Assembly: GCA_020402945.1 (NCBI GenBank)
Contig: JADBYQ010000076.1
Coordinates: 1 to 64,000, forward strand
DNA: 64,000 bases
Direction: 5' to 3'
DNA from: Cytophagales bacterium
GTDB lineage: Bacteria > Bacteroidota > Bacteroidia > Cytophagales > Cyclobacteriaceae
Within the stretch, counting starts at the first letter, position 1; every line of letters starts with the position of its first letter. The translations under genes and the position numbers were made by a program. Below, one piece after another: positions 8,389-17,761 of this stretch. The notes beneath the pieces were generated by a model that was given only the letters and a program-made list of their open reading frames with translations, had not been told where the DNA came from and searched no databases.

Positions 8389-8780
8389 GAAATCGGCTTT
8401 GTGAACAATTGCTTTAATCTGTCCTTTTTCAACATCTTTTGACCAGTAGTGCCTACTGCAATTAGTCGCCCGTTGACGCTCGATTCAATCATGCAGGTGA
8501 GTTCATTTTTCTCTATTTTGACAATCGTTGCAATAAAGGTAATCTCTTCCCCTACAAAAGCAGGGCTTTTATGGTCTATACTCAGAAAAGTGCCAACGCC
8601 TTCTTCATCATCGTCCTTCATTTCAATAAAGAAAAGCCTTGAGGCCCATTCAAAATCTCTGGCAAGCGAAAAAGTAGAACAGACTGCATGTAGCAACTCT
8701 CCATGAAAAGCGGCTAAATCATTTTCCGTCACTTTCTTTTTATACACTTTTTGGTCGCCTGATTTAAAATTTGATTTCAT
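8385..8780 (-). CDS. Hotdog-fold thioesterase family protein
   Basis: 131 residues of hotdog-fold pattern: an N-terminal strand (KVYKKKVTENDLAAF), a central helix beginning at FHGELLHAVCSTFSLARDFEWASR, then strands ending in AVGTTGQKML. The region around VGTFLSIDHKSPAFVGEEITFIATI matches the FlK/fluoroacetyl-CoA-like and 4HBT-type thioesterases. The substrate is unknown. It sits between tsaD (5-base gap) and smpB (4-base overlap), in the same minus-strand operon, a translation-related context that does not by itself indicate its substrate. Confidence 0.7.
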   Translation of the reverse strand: MKSNFKSGDQKVYKKKVTENDLAAFHGELLHAVCSTFSLARDFEWASRLFFIEMKDDDEEGVGTFLSIDHKSPAFVGEEITFIATIVKIEKNELTCMIESSVNGRLIAVGTTGQKMLKKDRLKQLFTKPIS

Positions 8781-8785
8781 CTATT

Positions 8786-9790
8786 TTATATGGCCATGTT
8801 GGCTATCGGTGAAACATCCATCTCTGAAAAAATGCCCTTTATAAATTTAAAATGTGCGGCCATGGCAATCATGGCCGCATTGTCTGTGCAATATTGAAAC
8901 TCGGGAACATAAATCGTCCAACCCAATTTTTGGGCGCTAGCTTTAAGTTCGTTTCTGAGTCCTGAATTAGCAGCAACGCCTCCGGCAATGGCTATCTGCT
9001 TGATACCCGTTTGTCGTGAAGCCGCTATTACTTTTTGAATCAACATTTTCACTAACTGATACTGAAGGCTGGCACAAATGTCATTCAGGTTTTTTTCTAC
9101 AAAATGGGGATCTTCTCTTTTTTTGTCTCGCAAAAAATACAAAAAAGAAGTCTTAATGCCACTGAAAGAAAAACTCAAACCGGGCATGTTGGTGTCAGCG
9201 AAAGCATATGCTTTAGAGTTACCCAACTGCGCATACTTATCAATCAGCGGACCACCAGGATAGGGAAGTCCCATCATTTTGGCGGCCTTATCAAAAGCCT
9301 CCCCCACTGCATCATCCTGTGTTTCACCCAAAACCTGCATGCAAAGGTAATCCTCCGCTAGCACAATCTGCGTATGACCACCACTAACTGTCAGACAAAG
9401 AAAGGGAAAAACGGGTGTAGGTGGTTCAATAAAATGTGCCAGCACATGCGCTTCCATGTGGTTTACATCAATCAGCGGAATACCGAGAGCCAATGCCATG
9501 CCCTTCGCAAATGACACTCCAACTAACAAAGATCCCAAAAGGCCAGGGCCCCTGGTAAAAGCGATCGCATGCAAATCTGATTTTTGGATACCAGATGTGA
9601 TGATCGCTTCGTTTACAACATACAAGATATTCTGTTGGTGAGCGCGGGAGGCAAGCTCGGGCACTACTCCCCCGTATTTCTGGTGTACGTTTTGTGAGGC
9701 AATTACATTATTAACTACCTTGCCTTGTTGTATGACGGACGCAGAAGTCTCATCACAGGAAGACTCAATTGCCAGGATAGTTGGATACAT
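8786..9790 (-). CDS. tsaD: tRNA N6-adenosine threonylcarbamoyltransferase TsaD
   Basis: Catalytic subunit of the t6A37 tRNA modification complex (with TsaB and TsaE), transferring the threonylcarbamoyl group to A37 of ANN-decoding tRNAs. Kae1/TsaD hallmarks: ILAIESSCDETSASV at the start, HMEAHVLAHF (metal-binding HxxxH), SGGHTQIV, AFDKAAKMMGLPYPGGP, and GGVAANSGLR. I start at the ATG at 9790 (334 residues, MYPTILAIESSCDE); a TTG four codons earlier (9802) would overlap the divergent tamB start. First gene of the tsaD-thioesterase-smpB-NlpC operon. Confidence 0.97.
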   Translation of the reverse strand: MYPTILAIESSCDETSASVIQQGKVVNNVIASQNVHQKYGGVVPELASRAHQQNILYVVNEAIITSGIQKSDLHAIAFTRGPGLLGSLLVGVSFAKGMALALGIPLIDVNHMEAHVLAHFIEPPTPVFPFLCLTVSGGHTQIVLAEDYLCMQVLGETQDDAVGEAFDKAAKMMGLPYPGGPLIDKYAQLGNSKAYAFADTNMPGLSFSFSGIKTSFLYFLRDKKREDPHFVEKNLNDICASLQYQLVKMLIQKVIAASRQTGIKQIAIAGGVAANSGLRNELKASAQKLGWTIYVPEFQYCTDNAAMIAMAAHFKFIKGIFSEMDVSPIANMAI

Positions 9791-9801
9791 GTAATTAGAC
9801 A

Positions 9802-12800
9802 ATGAGGTTGCAAGTTATTAAAATCCGCGTGTATCGGTGGCTCCGAAGGGGACTTCTATACGTGCTATACCTTGCGCTGACGGTGGCTGTTACAAGTTTT
9901 TTTCTACTTCAGCTACCTGCCGTTCAAGAGGGGCTTATCAATCGTTATACGCGTAAATTTTCAAATGTACTCGGTTTCAAGATCACCGTAGGGAAATTTT
10001 ATCTGCGCTGGTATGATCGGTTGGAAATTGAGCTTCTTGAAATCAAAGACAGCGAAGAAAATACCATGATTGCTGTTGAAAAGCTGGACATTAATTTTCG
10101 GTTCACCAGTATCTTAGAACACAACAACATTAATATCGATGCTGCCGAACTAAAAGGCGTAAATGTTTATTTGAAAACAATTCAAGAAAGCGACACATCA
10201 AGAAACTTGAATATCAATATTTTTATTGACCGCTTAAATGGGCCGCCTTCAGCATCAACGAGTCAACCTCCAAAAATAAACATTGGAGAAATAAATCTCG
10301 CAGATGCCGATTTTGCCTACAATGAAACGGAGAGCGATTCTATAAAAAATGGCTTCGATTATTATCACTTTAAATTGGGTTTGGAGGCTGACCTGCAAGC
10401 CTTCAAAGTGATTGGTGACACGATACAATTTGATGTAAACTCACTTCAGGCAAAAGACGAAAAAACAGGACTTCAAGTCAATAATCTAAAAACATTCTTT
10501 TTAATTTCACAAACGTCCATGGAGTTTTTGAACCTTCAAATGGACATTGGGAAAAGTTTTATTTCTGATACTGTCATTTTTAAGTTCAAATCACAAGCTG
10601 ATTTTTCGGATTTTAACCGAAAAGTTGGTGTAGACGCAAGGCTAAAGAAGACAGTTATTCATCCAGAAGATCTGGCGCTATTCAGTGGAGGAAAATCTCC
10701 GTTACCAATACCCCTGAAATTGGAAGGAAATGTTTCTGGTAAAATAGCGCGTTTCAATTACCAAAACATGCGCGCCAGACTTGGTTCTACATTGATCGAG
10801 GGTAAACTACAAATGGACGGACTTCCATCTATTGCCGAAACATTTATTGAGCTAGATGTGAAGCAAGGTGCAGTTAACATTAATGATTTATCGTTTCTGT
10901 TTCCAGAAAATATTTTCAACGCTATAAAGCCACTAAATCGATTTGCTTTAAAAGGCAAATTCACAGGCTTTTTGAATGACTTTGTAGCAAATGGAGATTT
11001 CGATGGAACGCTTGGCAACATACGATCAGACATTAATTTAAAAATCAATAAGGAATTTGTTGAAAAGTCTTCTTACACTGGCAATCTATCCTTACAAGAA
11101 TTTCGCTTGGGGCAGTATTTTAAAGACACCACGACTTTCCAGAAGGTAAACCTAACGGGCCAGATTCGAGGGACAGGTCTGACCGAACAATCAGCTGACT
11201 TTTTCCTAAACGGCAAAATCCGTTCAATTGGAATACTTGGATATAACTATGCAAACATCTCAACAAATGCTCGATTTGCCAGTCAATTGTTTAGCGGAAA
11301 AATGACCATCGATGACCCTAATTTGCAGTTTAACGCAAACGGTTCTATCGATTTGCGCAAAGGAATAAATCGAGTGAAAATTCAAGCAAAATTGGATACA
11401 GCTCAACTTGACAAATTAGGATTCATAAATGATGAGTTGGCCATCAGCACCTATCTGGATATTGACACCAAAGGCTTACAAATTGATAGTATTTTTGGCG
11501 AAGCCAAGTTTAGAAACACCTCCATTTCATACAAAGACCAATCGCTAAAACTGGATTCGATTCACGTCACCTCCTTGCGCGAAAAAGAAGGTCGAATTCT
11601 GCGACTACGCAGTTCATCCATTGACGCCACGTTGAGCGGGAAATACTATTACTCAACCTTGTTCAGTGACTTAACCAGATTGTTCAATGAATTTAGACTA
11701 AACGTTAAAAATGACAAGGCAGCTATTGCATCTTATTACTCGCAAAAAGCAAAAAGTACCCAATCGTATCAGGCAAATTTTGAAGTTAAACTGAACGACA
11801 TCAACTCGATACTGGTTCTCGCGGGAATAAATGCAACCGTGTCTCAGAATACTAAAATTTACGGGCAATTTACCAATGGACTGACTTCACTTATCAGTGC
11901 GTACGCTACTGTAGACACGGTTAGTATCGGCAACAGATTCTTTCTGAAAAACGAAATTGAATTTTCAGGATCGAAAATTCGAGATAGTGTAAATGTCCTT
12001 GCTGTACTTTCTGTCACTTCAAAGAACCAGCAATTGGCAAAGTCATTCAATACCAAAGATCTTTTTTCGGAGGTGGTTTGGAGTAAAGATCATATTGATT
12101 TCAGTTTGGATGCAAATCAAACGGAAACCACCAGTTTTCTGCGGCTCAAATCTGAAATAGATTTTTTAAAGGATAGCGTGAAAATAAAAATCTTACCCAC
12201 CCGCATCAGGGCACTGGATAAAGAGTGGACGGTAGATCAAAATAATTACATTCTCAACAATGGAAAAGAATGGTCTATTCATGGGCTCATTATAAAAAAC
12301 GTGGATGAATCGGTTTTGTTGGATGGCGCGATTTCCGCCCAAAGTGATCGCCAATTGATGCTAAAAGTAAATAATCTCAATTTGAACATTCTAGATGCCA
12401 TTAGTTCGGAAAAATTCAGCGGGATTGTTAATGGCGAGGTAAAAATACGAGATGTGTATACTAACCCGTTCCTTCAGAACGATGTTTCAATCAGTGCCTT
12501 GACGGTGAACAATTTTTTGATTGGTGATTTAAATGGAAAAAATAATTGGAACCGTGACGAGCAACAATTCGACATTGATTTTACAATCGATCGATTGGGT
12601 AAAAGAACGGTTTCGTTGATTGGCTTTTACAATCCTAAAAAAGAAAGCCCACTATTCGTAAAGGCAAGCCTGGCAAAAACCAACTTAAAGATCATTGAGC
12701 CGTTTCTCCGAGGGATTTTTTCAGAAATTGACGGCACATTATCTGGCGAATACCTAATCACAGGCGATTTCAGCAAGCCGCTCGTGAATGGCGATGGCGT

Positions 12801-14352
12801 AATTGAAGATGGTCAAATTATGATAGACTATTTGAGAACTCTATATTCTTTTTCTGGCAAATTGGGCATGAACTCTACACAGATTATTTTTGACGATATC
12901 GAATTGGCAGATGCCTTCAAGAACAAATCAAAGTTACGAGGGTTTCTAACCCACAAAAATTATTCGAAATTTAGAATTGTGCTAAATGCTGAGTTTTCAA
13001 ACTTTCAACTGCTAAACACTTCCGCAAAAGACAACAGTCTTTTTTATGGGCAGGCGTATGCCACTGGTGACCTAAATATTCTCGGGCCGCTCGAGAACAT
13101 GAAGATATCTGCAACGGCCCGATCAGATAAGAAAACACGAATTCTGATTCCAATGAACAGTACACAATCGGCCGAAAAAAAGGAGTTTATTTCATTCGTT
13201 AACCTCAGCGAGGAAAGCAAAGAGAAAAATGCAATATCCAAAAAGGCCAAATCTCAACCCACCGGAATAACAATGGACTTGAATCTCGACATTACACCAG
13301 ACGCCTACACTGAAATTATCTTTAATGCCAAGTCGGGCGATATTATCAGGGGTTATGGCCGTGGCGATATTCGCCTGCAACTCGATACGAAGGGAGAATT
13401 CACCATGTTTGGATTGTATGAATTTGAAAGAGGTTACTACAACTTCACACTTTATGATGTTATCAATAAAGAATTTACTATCAACAAAGGCAGTCGAATT
13501 AGCTGGACGGGAGATCCTTATACCGGGCAACTGGCGCTTAATGCAAGTTATAAGCAGCTTGCTTCACTTAGCCCGATCTTAAGTTTAAATGAAGCACAAC
13601 AAAATTCACCGCAAATGCGGAGGAAGTACCCTGTTGAGGTGTTACTAAAGCTGGAGGGTCCAATGCTGGGGCCACAAATAAATTTTGATATCGTGGCAAA
13701 CGATCTCCCCAACTCCGTTCCAATGGACGGTGACGCCCCGGTGCAATTGAAAATGTCCTTTCAGCAATTCAAGGCCAAGCTGGATGAACAAGAATTACAA
13801 AAACAGGTATTCAGTTTGATTATTTTGAAGCGTTTTTCATCTCTTGATGCGTTCACCGCCAGCGGTGCCGACCTAACGCGGAGTGTCAGTGAGCTACTCT
13901 CCAATCAGCTCAGTTACTGGCTAACCCAGGTAGACGAAAATCTGGAAATAGACTTTGACCTGCCCAGTTTTGACCAGGAGGCTTTTAACACCTTTCAACT
14001 TCGTTTGTCCTATTCCTTTTTTGGCGGGCGCTTGCGTGTCACGCGCGATGGAACGTTTGGGAATCAGTACGCCAGATCAGAGGTGTCCAATTTATTAGGG
14101 GATTGGACGGTAGATTATTTATTGACCCCAGATGGAAAATTCAAAGTAAAAATGTTCAATCGAACAAATATCAATCAGCTAACAAGTTCACTAGGAAGCC
14201 AGTCAACAATTAGTGCGGGTGTCAGTTTGGCTCATACGCAAAACTTCAATAATTGGCTTGATCTCATCACCCGCACTCGGGAACGCAAAAGGCGAGAGAC
14301 AAAGGCTGAGGAACAAAAAGATGCAGGACCTGAGAAAGATGGAGGGAACTAG
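9802..14352 (+). CDS. tamB: TamB/DUF490-type translocation and assembly protein
   Basis: 1516-residue AsmA/TamB-like protein, expected to span the periplasm and move lipids or help assembly of outer-membrane proteins. It has a single N-terminal membrane anchor (about residues 17-37, LLYVLYLALTVAVTSFFLL) and then long repetitive beta-rich segments, the hallmark of the 'bridge-like' TamB groove. The C-terminal ~400 residues are the conserved TamB domain, including DLNLDITPDAYTEIIFNAKSGD, GRGDIRLQLDTKGEFTMFG, YEFERGYYNFTLYDVINKEF and, at the end, LRVTRDG and LTPDGKFKVKMFNR. It ends in a charged tail (ERKRRETKAEEQK). Starts 11 bases from the tsaD ATG on the other strand. Confidence 0.92.
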   Translation: MRLQVIKIRVYRWLRRGLLYVLYLALTVAVTSFFLLQLPAVQEGLINRYTRKFSNVLGFKITVGKFYLRWYDRLEIELLEIKDSEENTMIAVEKLDINFRFTSILEHNNINIDAAELKGVNVYLKTIQESDTSRNLNINIFIDRLNGPPSASTSQPPKINIGEINLADADFAYNETESDSIKNGFDYYHFKLGLEADLQAFKVIGDTIQFDVNSLQAKDEKTGLQVNNLKTFFLISQTSMEFLNLQMDIGKSFISDTVIFKFKSQADFSDFNRKVGVDARLKKTVIHPEDLALFSGGKSPLPIPLKLEGNVSGKIARFNYQNMRARLGSTLIEGKLQMDGLPSIAETFIELDVKQGAVNINDLSFLFPENIFNAIKPLNRFALKGKFTGFLNDFVANGDFDGTLGNIRSDINLKINKEFVEKSSYTGNLSLQEFRLGQYFKDTTTFQKVNLTGQIRGTGLTEQSADFFLNGKIRSIGILGYNYANISTNARFASQLFSGKMTIDDPNLQFNANGSIDLRKGINRVKIQAKLDTAQLDKLGFINDELAISTYLDIDTKGLQIDSIFGEAKFRNTSISYKDQSLKLDSIHVTSLREKEGRILRLRSSSIDATLSGKYYYSTLFSDLTRLFNEFRLNVKNDKAAIASYYSQKAKSTQSYQANFEVKLNDINSILVLAGINATVSQNTKIYGQFTNGLTSLISAYATVDTVSIGNRFFLKNEIEFSGSKIRDSVNVLAVLSVTSKNQQLAKSFNTKDLFSEVVWSKDHIDFSLDANQTETTSFLRLKSEIDFLKDSVKIKILPTRIRALDKEWTVDQNNYILNNGKEWSIHGLIIKNVDESVLLDGAISAQSDRQLMLKVNNLNLNILDAISSEKFSGIVNGEVKIRDVYTNPFLQNDVSISALTVNNFLIGDLNGKNNWNRDEQQFDIDFTIDRLGKRTVSLIGFYNPKKESPLFVKASLAKTNLKIIEPFLRGIFSEIDGTLSGEYLITGDFSKPLVNGDGVIEDGQIMIDYLRTLYSFSGKLGMNSTQIIFDDIELADAFKNKSKLRGFLTHKNYSKFRIVLNAEFSNFQLLNTSAKDNSLFYGQAYATGDLNILGPLENMKISATARSDKKTRILIPMNSTQSAEKKEFISFVNLSEESKEKNAISKKAKSQPTGITMDLNLDITPDAYTEIIFNAKSGDIIRGYGRGDIRLQLDTKGEFTMFGLYEFERGYYNFTLYDVINKEFTINKGSRISWTGDPYTGQLALNASYKQLASLSPILSLNEAQQNSPQMRRKYPVEVLLKLEGPMLGPQINFDIVANDLPNSVPMDGDAPVQLKMSFQQFKAKLDEQELQKQVFSLIILKRFSSLDAFTASGADLTRSVSELLSNQLSYWLTQVDENLEIDFDLPSFDQEAFNTFQLRLSYSFFGGRLRVTRDGTFGNQYARSEVSNLLGDWTVDYLLTPDGKFKVKMFNRTNINQLTSSLGSQSTISAGVSLAHTQNFNNWLDLITRTRERKRRETKAEEQKDAGPEKDGGN

Positions 14353-14417
14353 TTGAACCTGGTTTCGTTAGAAAATATTGATCGGGTTTACTAACTTACC
14401 CGCCAAACATTCGAACC

Positions 14418-14816
14418 ATGGACTTAACCGCAATTATGAAGAACTACGCTGAGCAAATTGGCGGACAATTCACCCAATACGACAGTCTTCAGTCTATTAT
14501 TATCATGCCTGTTTCGGGTGGGCGATTTCAAACGGTGTTAGGCACGATAAAAAAAAATGAACTGTATAATCGGCAGTTGATTTCACTGAATTCCAAAGTC
14601 TGTTCCTCCTCGCTAACGATTGACTACAAGATGTTATTAGAACAAACGGCCTTTTTTAACTATTGCCGATTTGTGATCAATCAAAACTATTTGCAAGTAG
14701 AAGCGGTGGCTTCTCTTGATAACCTGACGGAAGAAACAATCAAAGAAATGCTACAAGAAGTTGCAAATCTGGGGGATCAGTATGAAATGAAGTTGACAGG
14801 GTCTGACATTCATTAA
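14418..14816 (+). CDS. Conserved-looking hypothetical protein (YbjN/T3-chaperone-like pattern)
   Basis: 132-residue soluble acidic protein with no signal peptide. The order helix (MDLTAIMKNYAEQIG), beta hairpins (SIIIMPVSGGRFQTVLGTIKK; QLISLNSKVCSS), a buried hydrophobic strand (FVINQNYLQVEAVA) and a C-terminal helix (NLTEETIKEMLQEVANLGDQYE) recalls the YbjN / secretion-chaperone-like fold. That similarity is from pattern only. It lies 65 bases after tamB and immediately before the RNase P RNA gene. Function unknown. Confidence 0.55.
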   Translation: MDLTAIMKNYAEQIGGQFTQYDSLQSIIIMPVSGGRFQTVLGTIKKNELYNRQLISLNSKVCSSSLTIDYKMLLEQTAFFNYCRFVINQNYLQVEAVASLDNLTEETIKEMLQEVANLGDQYEMKLTGSDIH

Positions 14817-14890
14817 AACTTTTTTACGGCTATGCCATGTTGGCTGCAGGCCTTCTACATAAAAGTCTAAAAACCCTCGTACCTTTACGG

Positions 14891-15270
14891 TAATGCAAGC
14901 CGTCTTATCGCCCCGACTAGTCGGGGAGGAAAGTCCGGGCAACATAGAGCGCTGTACTTCCTAACGGGAAGGTCCGCCTAGGTGGAACAGAAAGTGCCAC
15001 AGAAAATAAGTAGCCCTGATGCTTGTCGTCAGGGTGATAGTGAAAAGGTGGGGTAAGAGCTCACCGGTCTCGAAAGTGATTTCGAACGCATGGTAAACCT
15101 TACAGGTTGAAAGGCCAAATAAGCCCCGATCAACGGAGCGGCTCGTTCTTATCTGCGAAAGCAGGTATCGGGGTGGGTAGGCTGATAGATCCCGATGGCA
15201 ACGTCAGGACTAGATAAATGATAAGACCCCGACTTGTCGGGGACAGGACCCGGCTTACAGGCTTGCATTA
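14891..15270 (+). ncRNA. rnpB: RNase P RNA component (M1 RNA, type A)
   Basis: The catalytic RNA that matures tRNA 5' ends. The ends pair exactly: TAATGCAAGC at 14891-14900 with GCTTGCATTA at 15261-15270 (helix P1). Universally conserved P4 and core segments are visible: GAGGAAAGTCCGGGC near 14926-14940 and GACAGGACCCGGCTTA near 15242-15256, plus the AGAGCTCACCGG region near 15056-15067 and the GAAAGTGATTTCGAACGCATGGTAAACC stretch (split across 15073-15101). Length about 380 nt fits type A. A hairpin CCCCGAC..GTCGGGG follows the first core strand. T-rich sequence follows P1. Confidence 0.97.
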
Positions 15271-15381
15271 TTTTTATTTTAGATTTTAAGAAGTAAGATT
15301 TTAGATTTTGCTTGTCGATGACTTAAAATCTCACGTTTATCTACATCTTGTATCTTCAAATCATAAATCTTAAATCCATTT
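15271..15381. repeat. AT-rich spacer with AGATTTTAAG-type short repeats
   Basis: Between rnpB and the response regulator. Contains TTTTAGATTTT twice (near 15277 and 15298) and the inverse AAATCTTAAATC near 15364, so it can fold weakly. Looks like a low-complexity dispersed spacer rather than a gene. Confidence 0.4.
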
Positions 15382-16542
15382 ATGCCTAAAATACTATTGA
15401 TCGAAGACGAAGCCAGCATCCGCTCAGTACTCAAAGACATTCTCAAAGATCAAAAAGAGTTGGGACTAATTGTTGATGAGGCCAAAGACGGTGCTGAGGG
15501 GTTGCTGAAGTTAGAAAGTGAAAATTATGACTTGACCATTTGCGACATCAAAATGCCAAAAATGGATGGTATGGAAGTTTTGCAAAAGGCAAAAGAAAAA
15601 GGAATTAATACTACGTTTGTAATGATCTCTGCTCACGGAAGCACTGAACTTGCCGTGGATGCTACCAAAATGGGTGCGTATGATTTTCTGCAAAAGCCAC
15701 CTGACCTAAATCGATTGCTTCTGACAGTACGCAATGCACTCGACAAGAATACACTGGTGAAAGAGGCAAAGTCATTGAAGAGAAAAGTCTCACACAAGTA
15801 CGAAATGATTGGCCGCTCTGAAGCACTACAAGAGGTGATGACGATGATTGAAAAAGTCGCGCCTACGGAGGCAAGAGTATTGATCACCGGACCAAATGGG
15901 TCTGGAAAAGAATTGGTGGCTCGACAAATTCATGAAAAAAGTAATCGGTCAAATTTTGAGTTTGTAGAGGTCAATTGTGCCGCCATTCCATCTGAGCTAA
16001 TTGAAAGCGAGTTATTCGGACATGAAAAAGGTTCATTCACATCGGCCATCAAACAGCGAATTGGAAAATTTGAGCAGGCTGAGAGTGGCACTTTGTTCTT
16101 AGACGAAATTGGGGATATGACGCTTTCAGCGCAAGCAAAAGTTCTGCGTGCGCTACAAGAAAACAAGATAACGCGTGTGGGTGGCGAAAGGGATACGGTG
16201 GTCAACGTGCGCGTACTGGCTGCGACCAACAAAGACCTCAAAAAAGAAATTGCGGAAGGCAGATTTAGGGAGGATCTTTACCATCGATTATCGGTGATAT
16301 TGATCAAAGTACCTTCGCTCGCTGAAAGAAAAGAAGATATTCCCTTATTGGTTGAGAAGTTCTTGGGCGATATTGCTGCCGAAACAGGTGCCAAGAAAAA
16401 AGAAATAAAAGCAGACGCCATCAATGAACTTGAAAAGCACCCGTGGACAGGAAATATCCGCGAACTTAGAAATGTAACGGAGAGGCTAGTGATTATGGGC
16501 GACCCAATAATCAGCTTAAAAGATGCAAAAAAATACCTTTAA
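15382..16542 (+). CDS. NtrC-type sigma-54 response regulator lacking a DNA-binding domain
   Basis: 386 residues. Receiver domain at 1-120 (acidic pocket EDE at 8-10, phosphoacceptor D55, T/S at 83, K105), then an AAA+ domain at about 140-370: Walker A GPNGSGKE (170-177), Walker B LFLDEIGD (238-245), sensor regions VLAATNKDL and the arginine region REDLYHRL. The L1 loop, GAFTGA in classical sigma-54 activators, reads GSFTSA (217-222). The chain ends at GNIRELRNVTERLVIMGDPIISLKDAKKYL-like residues about 357-386, so the Fis-type helix-turn-helix is absent, and the bases after the TAA do not continue it in another frame. It may activate from solution or regulate by other means. Its kinase is not adjacent. 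Confidence 0.88.
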   Translation: MPKILLIEDEASIRSVLKDILKDQKELGLIVDEAKDGAEGLLKLESENYDLTICDIKMPKMDGMEVLQKAKEKGINTTFVMISAHGSTELAVDATKMGAYDFLQKPPDLNRLLLTVRNALDKNTLVKEAKSLKRKVSHKYEMIGRSEALQEVMTMIEKVAPTEARVLITGPNGSGKELVARQIHEKSNRSNFEFVEVNCAAIPSELIESELFGHEKGSFTSAIKQRIGKFEQAESGTLFLDEIGDMTLSAQAKVLRALQENKITRVGGERDTVVNVRVLAATNKDLKKEIAEGRFREDLYHRLSVILIKVPSLAERKEDIPLLVEKFLGDIAAETGAKKKEIKADAINELEKHPWTGNIRELRNVTERLVIMGDPIISLKDAKKYL

Positions 16543-16546
16543 CAGG

Positions 16547-16666
16547 CTAGATCCTGTTCTGAGGAACTGATTTCTTCAACTCTTTCTTGCTGTAAGTAGG
16601 GCAAGTGTATTGGCTGCAAGCAGACAAGAAAGTAACAAGTAGTAAAAACGCTAAAATTTTTTTCAT
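16547..16666 (-). CDS. 39-residue lipoprotein (small ORF)
   Basis: Short minus-strand ORF from ATG at 16666 to TAG at 16547-16549. The first half is a textbook lipoprotein signal (MKKILAFLLLVTFLSAC, lipobox LSAC), followed by a 22-residue mature peptide SQYTCPTYSKKELKKSVPQ. Small lipoproteins with a CPTY/CPAY-type segment recur in Bacteroidota. A TAGATTTG -7-like element lies 48 bases upstream (16714-16721, minus). It overlaps nothing and fills the gap between the response regulator and the LuxE-like gene. Function unknown. Confidence 0.65.
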   Translation of the reverse strand: MKKILAFLLLVTFLSACSQYTCPTYSKKELKKSVPQNRI

Positions 16667-16713
16667 GGTTGTGGCTTTGGACATTTCAAAAATAAGACTC
16701 TTTTTTTTCGAAA

Positions 16714-16721
16714 CAAATCTA
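16714..16721 (-). promoter_or_regulatory. Candidate -7 element for the 39-residue lipoprotein
   Basis: On the minus strand TAGATTTG matches TAnnTTTG exactly; predicted leader about 40 bases. The -33 region is not clear. Confidence 0.35.
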
Positions 16722-16756
16722 AACTATATAAAAACACGGTTTGTCGAGTGTAATGT

Positions 16757-17746
16757 TCATCCAACTAAAAGATTACAACCTCTTACATCGCTATTGTCTA
16801 TTCTTCCAAGTACCTCAAAGTAACCGCTTTGGGCTTTTTTACCTAAATCCTGAGTTTCAATAAACGCGCAGGAATGGGCATTTGCCAAGTCTATCACATT
16901 TATTCCACCTGCTTTGCCGGGAGGGAGATTGGAGAATGGGTCATTGATCTCGCGGATAACAATTTTCATCCAGGGAGGGGTTGCAAAGACACCGTTCCCC
17001 ATCGAGTAGGCTTGCGACATTAACTCTGTCATTCCATATTCAGAACCAATTTGCGCCACATTGAAGCGTTGACACAAAAAGCCATGCAATTCCTCTCGAA
17101 TCCATTCTTTGCGCCTGCCTTTCATACCTCCTGTCTCAATCAAGGTGCAATGGCTTAGGTCGATCTCAAATTTTTCAGCCAAATCCAGCAGCGCAAAAGA
17201 AACGCCCCATAAAATCACTTTTCTTCTACTCCCCCTAACAGCCTCTAACTTGATCAGCAACTCTTCTTGATTGTGCAGGTAAAAGCCGGAATGCGCGGAG
17301 TGGGTCTGCTTAATAAAATGCCTGATCATCGCAATCAACGAAGAACCTTCACGCTCCAAATAAGAGGGGAGTAACGCCAAAATAGCACAGTCATTCAACG
17401 GCCCGAAATAGCGCTCAAAGGTCAAATCAGCGTGGGCAAGGTAGAATGGCAAGCTCCAAACAAGATGCCGACTTGTAGTTGCTCCTGTTGTGCCGCTGCT
17501 CGAAAATTCCGCTTCCGGTTTCCATTCGCCAGAGACCACCCGCTGTGTTTTAAAAAATTCTATAGGCAAAAACGGTATTTGCTGAATTGACGTTATCTTT
17601 GTGAAATCCAGCTGTAGATTTTTCAGATAGGCGTTGTATACCCTATTGTTTTCGGCTTGAAATTGAAATACCGACAAAGCAATATCTGCAAAGTTGTGTT
17701 CGTTAACAGATGACAGAGAGGATGTAAATTGTTGGATGGAAGGCAA
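16757..17746 (-). CDS. LuxE-like acyl-protein synthetase / acyl transferase
   Basis: ANL-superfamily adenylating enzyme of the LuxE type (acyl-protein synthetase/long-chain fatty acid activation); substrate unknown. Motifs: FSSSGTTGATTSRH (P-loop-like ATP motif), ETGGMKGRRKEW, and GSEYGMTELMSQAYS (the Y/T-E adenylation motif). The start is uncertain: the frame is open to 17866, but upstream codons lie inside the divergent lipoprotein gene. I use TTG at 17746 (LPSIQQF); another TTG is at 17764. A minus-strand TAAATTTG (17762-17769) would place the transcript start just before 17746. Orphan: no luxC or luxD homologues beside it. Similar orphans occur near lipid or peptidoglycan genes in Bacteroidota. 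Confidence 0.72.
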   Translation of the reverse strand: MPSIQQFTSSLSSVNEHNFADIALSVFQFQAENNRVYNAYLKNLQLDFTKITSIQQIPFLPIEFFKTQRVVSGEWKPEAEFSSSGTTGATTSRHLVWSLPFYLAHADLTFERYFGPLNDCAILALLPSYLEREGSSLIAMIRHFIKQTHSAHSGFYLHNQEELLIKLEAVRGSRRKVILWGVSFALLDLAEKFEIDLSHCTLIETGGMKGRRKEWIREELHGFLCQRFNVAQIGSEYGMTELMSQAYSMGNGVFATPPWMKIVIREINDPFSNLPPGKAGGINVIDLANAHSCAFIETQDLGKKAQSGYFEVLGRIDNSDVRGCNLLVG

Positions 17747-17761
17747 AACAAAAACTTTAGG

